64,000 nucleotides of DNA from Zhengella sp020637775 (GTDB lineage Bacteria; Pseudomonadota; Alphaproteobacteria; Rhizobiales; Rhizobiaceae). Shown here piece after piece: positions 16,410 through 24,215 of the stretch. The position numbers were made by a program, and so were the translations under genes. Numbering within the stretch: position 1 is the first letter of the stretch; the number at the start of each line of letters is the position of its first letter. The notes below the pieces were generated by a model. The model searched no databases and was not told where the DNA came from. It worked only from the letters and a program-made list of their open reading frames with translations. Where the stretch lies: assembly GCF_041397485.1 (NCBI RefSeq), contig NZ_JAWKWO010000004.1, positions 310,001-374,000 of the forward strand, in the 5' to 3' direction.

Positions 16410-17507
16410 ATGGTTCGCTACGGTTTCATCGGCGCCGGCATGATGGGGCAGGAACACCTTCGCAACCTGGCGCTTCTCGACGGTGTCACGGTCACCGGCA
16501 TCGCCGACCCGGATGCCGCAATGCGGGCGGCCTCGCTCGCCACGCAGGGCGGCACCGCCCGCGTCTTCGCCGATTACCGGGATCTCATCGCCGCCGACAT
16601 CTGCGACGCCTATGTCATCTGCTCGCCCAATGATGCCCATCACGCAGCCCTGCTGGACGTGCTGCCGGCCAACAAGCCGGTGCTTTGCGAAAAGCCGATG
16701 TGTACCACCGTCACCGATTGCCGCGATATCGTCCGCCGCGAGGCCGGCCGCAGCGCGCCGCTCTGGATCGCCATGGAATACCGCTACATGCCGCCGATGC
16801 AGCGGCTGCTGGCCGAGGTCGAGGCGGGGACGGCAGGCCGGCCGGTGATGATGGCGATCCGGGAGCACCGCTTCCCCTTCCTCGTCAAGGTGGGCGACTG
16901 GAACCGCTTCGCCACCCGCACCGGCGGAACGCTGGTCGAGAAATGCTGCCATTTCTGGGACCTGATGCGGCTGGTGCTGAAGAGCGATCCCGTGCGGGTC
17001 TATGCATCCGGAGCGATGGACGTGAACCACCGCGACGAACGCTATGGCGGCAAGGTGCCCGACATCATCGACAACGCCTTCGTCGTGGTCGATTTCGAGA
17101 GCGGCGCGCGCGGGATGCTCGATCTGTGCATGTTCGCGGAAGGGTCCCGGTGGCAGGAAGTGGTGTCGGTGACCGGGCCGAAGGCACGCATTGACGCCTG
17201 CGTGCCCGGCCCTGCCCGCTTTGCGCCGGATGGCCGGGAGCGCCGCTCCCGCATCGTTGTTTCCGACCGGGCAAGCAAGATGGAAACGGTTGAAGAGATC
17301 GATGTCGACGAGACCATTCTGGGCGCCGGCGACCATCACGGGTCGACCTTCTATCAGCACCAGCGCTTCCTCGATCTCGTCCGGACCGGGCATGGACGGC
17401 CGGAGGTCACCGCGCAGGACGGGCTATGGTCGGTTCTCGTCGGCGCGGCAGCCGAACAGTCGGTTCGCACCGGCCAGGCCATCGAACTGGAGAGTTTTCA
17501 ATCATGA
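16410..17507 (+). CDS. Gfo/Idh/MocA-family NAD(P)-dependent protein, possible NAD+-dependent glycosidase
   Basis: The product has 365 residues. The Rossmann domain begins YGFIGAGMMGQEHLRNL, with the VLCEKPMC motif (the EKP lysine) near residue 95. The second domain holds VGDWNRFATRTGGTLVEKCCHFWDLM, quoted as KVGDWNRF and GGTLVEKCCHFWDLM with the conserved His and Asp. Family members oxidise sugars, inositols or amino sugars; a branch now called GH188 uses NAD+ to cleave sulfoquinovosides. Since this cluster has no GH31 sulfoquinovosidase, the GH188 role is attractive. The gene is two bases after the isomerase and overlaps the epimerase gene by four, so it is part of the same message. Confidence 0.87.
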   Translation: MVRYGFIGAGMMGQEHLRNLALLDGVTVTGIADPDAAMRAASLATQGGTARVFADYRDLIAADICDAYVICSPNDAHHAALLDVLPANKPVLCEKPMCTTVTDCRDIVRREAGRSAPLWIAMEYRYMPPMQRLLAEVEAGTAGRPVMMAIREHRFPFLVKVGDWNRFATRTGGTLVEKCCHFWDLMRLVLKSDPVRVYASGAMDVNHRDERYGGKVPDIIDNAFVVVDFESGARGMLDLCMFAEGSRWQEVVSVTGPKARIDACVPGPARFAPDGRERRSRIVVSDRASKMETVEEIDVDETILGAGDHHGSTFYQHQRFLDLVRTGHGRPEVTAQDGLWSVLVGAAAEQSVRTGQAIELESFQS

Positions 17508-18520
17508 CGGACCTTCGTCGTTTCGGAACCCTGCCCGGCGGCGCCACGGTGGACGCGGCCACCATTGCCGGCGGTGGATTGACCGCCACCGTCCTCACCT
17601 ATGGTGCCGTCCTGCAGGATCTCAGGCTCGCCGGTCACCGGCCGCCTCTGGTGCTGGGCTTCGAGACGCTGGACGCCTACCTCGCCCATTCGCGCTTCTT
17701 CGGCGCCACCGCCGGGCGCTGTGCCAACCGCATCCGCGACGGGCGCTTCACGCTCGATGGCCGCGACCACCAGCTCGACCGCAATTTCCTCGGCAAGCAT
17801 CACCTGCATGGCGGCAGCGCCAGTATCGGAAAGCGGCTCTGGACGCTGGAGGATGTTCAACCGGACAGTGTCACATTGTCGATCACCCTGGCCGACGGCG
17901 AAATGGGCTATCCCGGCGAGATGCATATCCGGCAGATCCTGTCCCTGCCCGGCGGCGGCATGCTCGACATCGCAATGGAGGCGCGCAGCGACGCCGCGAC
18001 GCTGTGCAACCTGGCCCATCACAGCTATTTCAACCTCGATGGCACGGACACGATCCTCGACCACGAACTGCAGGTGACGGCGGACCACTTCCTGCCGGTC
18101 GACGGCGAACTGATCCCGACCGGCGAGATCGCTCCGGTGGGCGGCCATGCCTTCGATTTCCGGCAGCCACGCCGCCTTCGCGAAGTCTGCGCGCAAAAGC
18201 GGATTGACCACAATTTCTGCCTGGCCGGCCGGCGCCGGCAACTCACGCATGCCGCAACGCTCCGCGCCCCCGCGTCGGGCGTCTCCATGGACATCCGGAC
18301 GACCGAGCCCGGCCTGCAGGTCTATGACGGGGCACCGCTCGACGTGCCTGTGCCCGGGCTGGACGGGCGCCGCATGGGCGCCCATGCCGGCATGGCGCTG
18401 GAGCCGCAGGACTGGCCCGACGCGATCCATCATCCGGCCTTCCCGCAGGCCATACTGCGTCCCGGCGAAACCTATCGCCAGCACACGCGATTCGTTTTCA
18501 GCAAGGAACCGGAAGCATGA
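17504..18520 (+). CDS. Aldose 1-epimerase (mutarotase, GalM family)
   Basis: The product has 338 residues. GalM signatures are present: GRCANRIRDGRFTLDG, HHLHGG, the catalytic His in AHHSYFNLDG and GMALEPQDWPDAIHHP with PFPQ-type AFPQAILRPGETY close to the C-terminus. It interconverts alpha and beta anomers of a free aldose in the cytoplasm. In this operon it would equilibrate the anomer released by glycoside cleavage before the isomerase acts; sulfoglycolytic clusters often carry such an epimerase (YihR type). The start at ATG 17504 has GGAGAG upstream and overlaps the preceding stop; its own stop overlaps the next start (ATGA). Confidence 0.92.
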   Translation: MTDLRRFGTLPGGATVDAATIAGGGLTATVLTYGAVLQDLRLAGHRPPLVLGFETLDAYLAHSRFFGATAGRCANRIRDGRFTLDGRDHQLDRNFLGKHHLHGGSASIGKRLWTLEDVQPDSVTLSITLADGEMGYPGEMHIRQILSLPGGGMLDIAMEARSDAATLCNLAHHSYFNLDGTDTILDHELQVTADHFLPVDGELIPTGEIAPVGGHAFDFRQPRRLREVCAQKRIDHNFCLAGRRRQLTHAATLRAPASGVSMDIRTTEPGLQVYDGAPLDVPVPGLDGRRMGAHAGMALEPQDWPDAIHHPAFPQAILRPGETYRQHTRFVFSKEPEA

Positions 18521-19443
18521 TCCTGATCACGGAATTCATGGACGACGCAGCCGTGGCAGCGCTGCGGGCGCGCCACGACACGGTCTACGATCCGGGCCTT
18601 GCCGACCGGCAGGCCGAGATCCCCGGCAGGATGGCCGGCGTGCGGTCCCTGATCGTGCGCAACCGGACACAGGTGACGGAGGCGCTGCTGGCGGCGGCAC
18701 CGGATCTTGCCTGCGTCGGGCGGCTGGGTGTCGGGCTCGACAATATCGACATGGCCGCCTGCGAAAGCCGCGGCGTCACCGTCTACCCGGCAACCGGCGC
18801 CAACAACCTGAGCGTCGCGGAATATGTGATCACCGCGGCCATGACGCTGCTGCGCCGTGCCTGGTTTTCCAATGCCGCCATGCTGGCCGGTGAGTGGCCC
18901 CGCCAGGCCTGTGCCGGCCGCGAACTGGCCGGAAAGACGCTCGGCCTCATCGGCTTTGGCGCCATCGCCCGCGATACGGCCCGCCTTGCCCGGTCACTCG
19001 GCATGGAGATCGTGGCATTCGACCCCTTCGTGCAGGCTGGCGATCCCGGCCTCGGCGGCACGCGGCTGCTTTCGCTGGACGAGGTTCTGGCGCGAAGCGA
19101 TGTCGTCAGCCTGCATGTACCGCTTACAAACGAAACGCGGCACCTGATCGGCGAATCGGCGCTGCGGCGCATGCGCAAGGATGCGATCGTGGTCAATGCC
19201 GCGCGCGGCGGCGTGGTGGACGAGGCCGCATTGGCCGCGGCCCTGGAAGACGGCCGGATCGGCGGCGCCGCACTGGATGTGTTCGAGACCGAACCGCTGA
19301 CCGCAGAGGCGGCGGAACGCTTCGCCGGACTGTCCAATCTTGTCCTGACGCCGCACATCGCTGGCGTCACGGAAGAATCAAATACCCGTGTATCGGCGCT
19401 GATCGCGGAACGGGTCCTGGTGCATCTCGGCACGGCGGCCTAG
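18517..19443 (+). CDS. D-isomer-specific 2-hydroxyacid dehydrogenase
   Basis: The product has 308 residues. The N-terminal part has GRLGVGLDNIDMAACESRG, the NAD-binding loop is LGLIGFGAIARDTA (the third glycine of GxGxxG is Ala151), and the catalytic triad is visible as Arg230 in NAARGG, Glu257 in DVFETEPL and His280 in LTPHIAG. The family includes phosphoglycerate dehydrogenase and, as I recall, (S)-sulfolactate dehydrogenase SlcC. As last gene of the kinase-aldolase-isomerase operon it could oxidise or reduce the three-carbon fragment, sulfolactate to sulfopyruvate being the specific proposal. An independent role on glycerate or phosphoglycerate is equally compatible with the sequence. Confidence 0.9.
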   Translation: MILITEFMDDAAVAALRARHDTVYDPGLADRQAEIPGRMAGVRSLIVRNRTQVTEALLAAAPDLACVGRLGVGLDNIDMAACESRGVTVYPATGANNLSVAEYVITAAMTLLRRAWFSNAAMLAGEWPRQACAGRELAGKTLGLIGFGAIARDTARLARSLGMEIVAFDPFVQAGDPGLGGTRLLSLDEVLARSDVVSLHVPLTNETRHLIGESALRRMRKDAIVVNAARGGVVDEAALAAALEDGRIGGAALDVFETEPLTAEAAERFAGLSNLVLTPHIAGVTEESNTRVSALIAERVLVHLGTAA

Positions 19444-19597
19444 GGCACCGCCGCGCCAGCGCACCGGTTGCCGCCAGGACATGGCAGGAGACGGCCCGCC
19501 CCTGAAAGTCAGAAACGGGGTTTCGCTTTGTCCCGCACCTGTTAGAAAGAGCCAAGGACCGATTGTGTGTATCCCCCGGCATGGCGGTCGATTCCTG

Positions 19598-20572
19598 ATG
19601 CCCACTGGACCAGAGAGCCGTCGGAACTCAAAGACATTGGATATCCGCAAGATTCTTGACGAACAGATCGCGAAACGGAATGCGCGCTCGGCCCCGGAAC
19701 GCGCGCGAATCTACGAGGCTTTCCGCTTTCGCATCATCGAACTTGCCTCCCGGCAAGGCCTGACCGAAGACCATGCCAGGGTCCGGCTGATTCTGGATCA
19801 ACTGGCGCTGGCCGTGGACCAGATCGAGGCCCGTCTTGCCGATCCGCCGGTTGCCAGGGACTTTTCCGACCCGGCCGGACTGCCGCCCCTGTATCCGGCG
19901 GAAGCCGTTTCGGCACCCGACGCACCGCCGCTTGCCACACACGCCGCTCCCGCGGGGCCGGTCCCCGCGCGCCGCCGCACCGGTCTTGCAGGCGCAGGCC
20001 TTGCACTCGCCGCCATGCTCATGGCGGGCGCGGCCTGGTACGTGTTCCAGCCGTCCCAAACCGGTGCCGGTACGGGCGACAGCCCCCGCACCGTCGCGAG
20101 TTCGAACACGGCCGGGTCCGGCAACGCAGTTCTCAGCCTTTCTGGCAGCGCACTTTCCCGCTTCAAGACAAACCGTGGCTCCGTCATCGAGCCATCCGGC
20201 GAAGCACTGAGGATGTCCAGCACGCTCACCAAGGCCACATCGGCAGGGCGAACCGGCGGCGCATACCTCCAACTGGAACCGGCGATCGAGAAACAGGTGT
20301 CGGGTCACACCATCACGGTGACACTTGAGGCGCGGCCAGCCGCCAAGTCACCCAGTCCGCAGTTTTTCGTGGCCTATTCCACCGCGGCAGCCGGCAATTC
20401 CGGATGGCGGAAATTCGCTGTCAGGAACGGCACAGGCACTTACAGCTTCGACTACGCCGTGCCATCCCAGCAGGATGGTTTCAACTCCGATTACCTTGGC
20501 ATTTGGGCCGACCCGGAGGGAAAGGGGCGTGGCATAGACCTGCTCTCCGTCTCCATCCGGATCAAGGAATGA
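19598..20572 (+). CDS. Unrecognised single-pass membrane protein
   Basis: No family is recognised. From ATG 19598 the product has 324 residues: a charged, helical N-terminal part (about residues 1-80, with LDIRKILDEQIAKRN and EDHARVRLILDQLALAVDQI), a Pro/Ala-rich linker, one transmembrane helix at about 130-150 (GAGLALAAMLMAGAAWYVF), a Gly/Ser/Thr-rich link and a C-terminal domain of about 150 residues rich in alternating polar and aromatic residues that looks like a beta-sandwich. The topology places that domain in the periplasm. No strong ribosome site decides the start; an upstream frame begins at 19481. It directly precedes the polysaccharide exporter genes, so a role at the export site is inferred. 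Confidence 0.68.
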   Translation: MPTGPESRRNSKTLDIRKILDEQIAKRNARSAPERARIYEAFRFRIIELASRQGLTEDHARVRLILDQLALAVDQIEARLADPPVARDFSDPAGLPPLYPAEAVSAPDAPPLATHAAPAGPVPARRRTGLAGAGLALAAMLMAGAAWYVFQPSQTGAGTGDSPRTVASSNTAGSGNAVLSLSGSALSRFKTNRGSVIEPSGEALRMSSTLTKATSAGRTGGAYLQLEPAIEKQVSGHTITVTLEARPAAKSPSPQFFVAYSTAAAGNSGWRKFAVRNGTGTYSFDYAVPSQQDGFNSDYLGIWADPEGKGRGIDLLSVSIRIKE

Positions 20573-20685
20573 GGCCGGCACAGGCGCACCTGTCCTGCAC
20601 GATCGGCACAGATGGTTACCCGGCTCGGCAGATCGTGGGTTTCCTTGTCCGGCCGTATTTCCGCACACTCTAAACGACCGCCTCC

Positions 20686-21534
20686 ATGCTTGATAAACGG
20701 GGGAAAAAAAGGCACGAGGGGCCAAACCCGAATGACATACCCAAAGGCATGATGCTCTCGACAGCGATCTACGACGTCCTCGAAGGCACCCGGCGCATGC
20801 CGATGGCCGTGGTTCTGGCCTGGGAAGACCTGAAGGACCGCTATCGGCGCAGCTATCTTGGCCTGGCCTGGATCCTTCTGTCCTTCGCGGCCTTCATTCT
20901 CGTCAAGACGCTGGTCTTCAGCAGTATTTTTGACCGGCCGGGCTACGACTATTTCTCGCACCTGGTGATCGGTTTCGCGCTTTTCGGCTTCATCAGCCAG
21001 TCGATTGCCGGGGCGGCGAACCTGTTTCTGGCAAATCGCACCTGGATCCTGAGCACCAACCTGCCCTACTCGCTCTACGCGCATGTCGCGGTATTCCGCT
21101 CGCTTGCCGAACTGTTCCTTGTCTCCGCGGCCGCCCTGCCGCTGGTCATCTTTCTTGGCAGCGTCCATCCGGGTGTCCTGTGGTCCCTGCCGCCAGCCAT
21201 CGCACTTTACTACGTCACCGCGTTCGGACTGAACCTGATGCTGGCGCCCCTGGGCGCACGAATCCGCGATCTCGTCCACGCGATGCGGACCGTCATGCGC
21301 ATGCTGTTCTTTGCGACACCGATCCTGTGGGTGGCAACGCCGGGAACCACCCGCAGCATGGTTGCCCGCTGGAATCCCGTGACCTATTACCTCGATATCC
21401 TGCGGGTTCCCCTGATGAAGGGCGAATTCCCTGCAACGGCCTGGGTCATATGCCTGGCAACGAGCCTGGGTGTCCTTGTGCTGGGCCTGATCGTCTTCTC
21501 CGTCACGAAGAAGGGCGTACCGCGTTGGCTGTGA
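20686..21534 (+). CDS. ABC-2 polysaccharide exporter permease (Wzm/KpsM-like)
   Basis: The product has 282 residues and six hydrophobic segments. The cytoplasmic N-terminus carries the family pattern VVLAWEDLKDRYRRSYLGLAWIL, shortened here to AWEDLKDRYRRSYLGLAW, and later ANRTWILSTNLPYSLYAHV and PVTYYLDILRVPLMKGEFP. These are typical of transporters that export lipid-linked O-antigen, capsule or teichoic-type polymers across the inner membrane. Its stop overlaps the ATPase start (GTGA), so permease and ATPase are coupled. The neighbouring sulfotransferase, glycosyltransferase and WbsX genes support a surface polysaccharide as cargo. Confidence 0.9.
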   Translation: MLDKRGKKRHEGPNPNDIPKGMMLSTAIYDVLEGTRRMPMAVVLAWEDLKDRYRRSYLGLAWILLSFAAFILVKTLVFSSIFDRPGYDYFSHLVIGFALFGFISQSIAGAANLFLANRTWILSTNLPYSLYAHVAVFRSLAELFLVSAAALPLVIFLGSVHPGVLWSLPPAIALYYVTAFGLNLMLAPLGARIRDLVHAMRTVMRMLFFATPILWVATPGTTRSMVARWNPVTYYLDILRVPLMKGEFPATAWVICLATSLGVLVLGLIVFSVTKKGVPRWL

Positions 21535-22271
21535 CGACCGACCCCGTTTTTCTCGAGGCGGACAATGTCTCGATTGCCTTCCCCGCCCCGCCGCATCTGC
21601 GCGCGCGCGATGTCGCCGTGGGCGGACGGTTCCAGCGTATCGGGCGAACGACCCGGCTTCTTGCTGTCGATGGTGTCTCTTTCCGGCTGGATGCAGGCGA
21701 CAGCCTCGGCCTGCTCGGGCATAATGGCTCGGGCAAGACGACATTGTTGCGGGTCCTGTCGGGAATTCTGCCACCCGATACTGGCCGCGTGCGTTTCGCC
21801 GGGTTGCTGGGCAATGCCCTCAACACGACGCTCGGATTCCGGGGTGAAGCAACCGGCCGCCACAACATCCGCCTCAAGTCGATGATTGCCGGTTGCCGGC
21901 GCCGCGATATCCCGGACATCGTGAGGGATGTGGAAGCGTTTGCCGAACTGGGACCGTTTCTCGACATGCCGCTGAACACCTATTCCGCGGGCATGCGCGC
22001 GCGGCTTGCCTTCGGGATAGCGACCGCATTCCGCAACGACATCCTGATTCTCGACGAATGGCTGGGCGCCGGCGACAAGCGCATGCGCGAACGCGTTCAG
22101 CAACGCATGAGCGACTATGTCGCCCATGCCAGCATCACGGTTCTGGCGAGCCATTCGGAAAACCTGCTGCGGGCGGTTTGCACCAGGGGACTGGTCATGG
22201 AGCACGGACGTTCGGTGTTCTTCGGCCCGATTGAAGACGCGATAGCCCATTACGAACGGCAGGTGGAATGA
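21531..22271 (+). CDS. ABC exporter ATPase (Wzt/KpsT-like)
   Basis: The product has 246 residues when started at GTG 21531, which overlaps the permease stop. It shows Walker A GHNGSGKTT, the signature NTYSAGMRARLAFG, Walker B DILILDEWLGAGD and the switch His in VLASHSENLL. The region before Walker A has the extended loop (GGRFQRIGRTTRLLAVDGVSF) seen in polysaccharide exporters. It lacks the C-terminal sugar-binding domain of O-antigen Wzt, so it is closer to KpsT: it should power export without recognising a capped glycan end. Confidence 0.92.
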   Translation: MTTDPVFLEADNVSIAFPAPPHLRARDVAVGGRFQRIGRTTRLLAVDGVSFRLDAGDSLGLLGHNGSGKTTLLRVLSGILPPDTGRVRFAGLLGNALNTTLGFRGEATGRHNIRLKSMIAGCRRRDIPDIVRDVEAFAELGPFLDMPLNTYSAGMRARLAFGIATAFRNDILILDEWLGAGDKRMRERVQQRMSDYVAHASITVLASHSENLLRAVCTRGLVMEHGRSVFFGPIEDAIAHYERQVE

Positions 22272-22345
22272 GGTTCGCCATGCCGATGCCTGATTCGCAT
22301 TCGGGATGGTTCGATTTTTTCGTCCCTTCGCATCGGGATTGGATA

Positions 22346-22374
22346 TTGAAGGTTGTGTAAAATTTTATTAATAT
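22346..22374 (+). promoter_or_regulatory. Sigma70-type promoter before the sulfotransferase genes
   Basis: TTGAAG (22346-22351) and TAATAT (22369-22374) are separated by exactly 17 bases in a locally AT-rich segment, the best housekeeping-type promoter match noticed in the window. Transcription would start about 140 bases before the first sulfotransferase-like gene, leaving a long leader. Confidence 0.62.
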
Positions 22375-22523
22375 ACCTTAGGATGCAAAATGTTCATGGT
22401 TCAACCGCTTGACGGTCATTGGACAGGAAACGAATTCACAAGGCGCATCGGAGCACGCGGCTTGCAAATGGCTGTTGCAGCGCAATCCGGTTTGCGGGTC
22501 ATAGCAGAGACAGAGCGAAACAA

Positions 22524-24215
22524 GTGACAGAAACAGGCACCGGCGGACACGTGCAGGAGAAGGTGATCTGGCTACATATCGGAGCCAACAAGACCGGCAC
22601 GACTGCTTTGCAAAGCTATTGCAGCATACACGAGGCCACGCTTCTGGAGCGGGGGATCCTTTACCCCCGGTCCGGCCGCGCAGGCGTCGCGCATCATCGT
22701 CTTGGCTGGGCCTTCAATGCGCTTGGACCGACGGTGGCGCCGGCGGGGATCCTGCAGGCCCTTTTTGAGGAAATCGATGCAAGTCCGGCAGGCGACGTTC
22801 TGCTCAGTTCTGAAACCTTCTTCATCAAGGCCCAGGTCGAAGAACTGGCAAGCGCCCTGGCGGGCCGTGATGTGCGCATCGTCGTGTTTCTGCGACGCCA
22901 GGACGACTGGTACGAGATGATGTACAAGCAGTTCGTCAAGCAGCCGGAATTCAGGGTCGATACGCCGATAGGCGAAACGTCCGCGATGCGCCTGCTCGAC
23001 TCCTCGCTGGACTACGAGGCGTGGATCGGGCGCTGGGCGGACGCCTTTGGCCGCGACAGGATCGTCTGCCGTCCCTATGGCACGCAAGGCCATGGCGGGA
23101 TCGATTCCATTTCCGCCCTTTTCGACCTGATCGGCAAACCGGAACTGGCCAGCCTTGAACGCCCGACCGACGCCGGAGCAGTCAACCGCTCGATCATGGA
23201 ACCCGAGTTCAGCGCCGTCCGCCTGTCCAACGGCATCGGCTTGAAAGCCGATGACCGCAGCCGCCTGCTCTACCATTTCCAGCGCGCGCGCAATCGCCTG
23301 ACGGCCGTCTCGTCCGGCGGGCAATTGCTGGGCGAACCGGAACGCGCCGCCATGAAGGCACGCTACAGGCCGGGCAACGAGCGCCTTTTCGCGCGTTTCG
23401 GTCAGGCGGTCGCCGATGGCCTTTTCCCCGACGGGCCAGCGGCAGACCCCTTGGAGACAGCCGCCGGCGCCGGGCGCAGCCGCTATTTCGACACGGCGGA
23501 GATCCTCTCCCTTCTGTGGGCGGAATTGCGCTATGATGTCAGTGCCTTCGCCCCTGTCGATCTTGTCACTGCGAACGCCCTCCTGGCCGAATGCCAGGAC
23601 GATCCATTGCCCGATGCGCGCGCGCGACTGGTTGTGACCGGCCTCCCACCTGCAACGCGGGCCGACGATGTCCGGGCTTTCATTTCCTGTGCGGAACTCT
23701 TCACCGGCCACGAAACCGTCGTCACGACGGTGCTTCTCGACGACCCCGAACTGGACGAGGCCCTGCGCAGTGGCGGCACGCGGGCCGTTCTGGTCCGCGA
23801 TCCTGCTGCGATGGAGCGCCATGGTGAGGCGATCGCGCGGGAAAGCGGTCCGGTCATCGTGGTCGATTACGCAATGCTGCCGGCCTTGCCCTGGGCGTCC
23901 CTGTCTTCAGGATTGGCGGAAGAAGGCGCGCTCTGCCTGCTGGACGATGGACAGCGCGGTGCCGCCATCGCCTTCACCGCAGGCGGGGATTACCGGCGGG
24001 CCATCGGGAAAGCAGGTTCCGCACAAGCGCCGGATTGCCGAACCCTTGCCCGTGACGGCAAGGCTGCCGGACTGCGGATCATCGAAGACATGGCGGACGG
24101 CGTTCTGATCGATCTGATGACGAGCCCTGCGGGCGACACGGGCACTGCCCGGTTCCAGAGCGCCCTGGCAGGCATGCTAGAAGCCAAGGACTCCGGCAGG
24201 GGAAGCGAAGAATGA
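22524..24215 (+). CDS. Sulfotransferase-like protein with C-terminal extension
   Basis: From GTG 22524 the product has 563 residues; GTG 22551 is an alternative that starts nine residues later and better matches the sister gene. The N-terminal P-loop-like motif WLHIGANKTGTTALQ is the 5'-phosphosulfate-binding loop of PAPS-dependent sulfotransferases, and VFLRRQDDWYEMMYKQF matches the family's YLRRQDxxxxSxY-type 3'-phosphate region. The N-terminal 320 residues form that domain; the remaining 240 residues, including IVVDYAMLPALPWASL, are not recognised. Located behind the ABC exporter, it probably sulfates a surface glycan. It overlaps the second sulfotransferase gene by four bases. Confidence 0.8.
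   Translation: MTETGTGGHVQEKVIWLHIGANKTGTTALQSYCSIHEATLLERGILYPRSGRAGVAHHRLGWAFNALGPTVAPAGILQALFEEIDASPAGDVLLSSETFFIKAQVEELASALAGRDVRIVVFLRRQDDWYEMMYKQFVKQPEFRVDTPIGETSAMRLLDSSLDYEAWIGRWADAFGRDRIVCRPYGTQGHGGIDSISALFDLIGKPELASLERPTDAGAVNRSIMEPEFSAVRLSNGIGLKADDRSRLLYHFQRARNRLTAVSSGGQLLGEPERAAMKARYRPGNERLFARFGQAVADGLFPDGPAADPLETAAGAGRSRYFDTAEILSLLWAELRYDVSAFAPVDLVTANALLAECQDDPLPDARARLVVTGLPPATRADDVRAFISCAELFTGHETVVTTVLLDDPELDEALRSGGTRAVLVRDPAAMERHGEAIARESGPVIVVDYAMLPALPWASLSSGLAEEGALCLLDDGQRGAAIAFTAGGDYRRAIGKAGSAQAPDCRTLARDGKAAGLRIIEDMADGVLIDLMTSPAGDTGTARFQSALAGMLEAKDSGRGSEE

Noticed and set aside
19481..19597. N-terminal extension of the unknown membrane protein
   Set aside because: The extra 39 codons have no ribosome site and a low-complexity, Cys/Pro-rich content unlike the rest; ATG 19598 is preferred.
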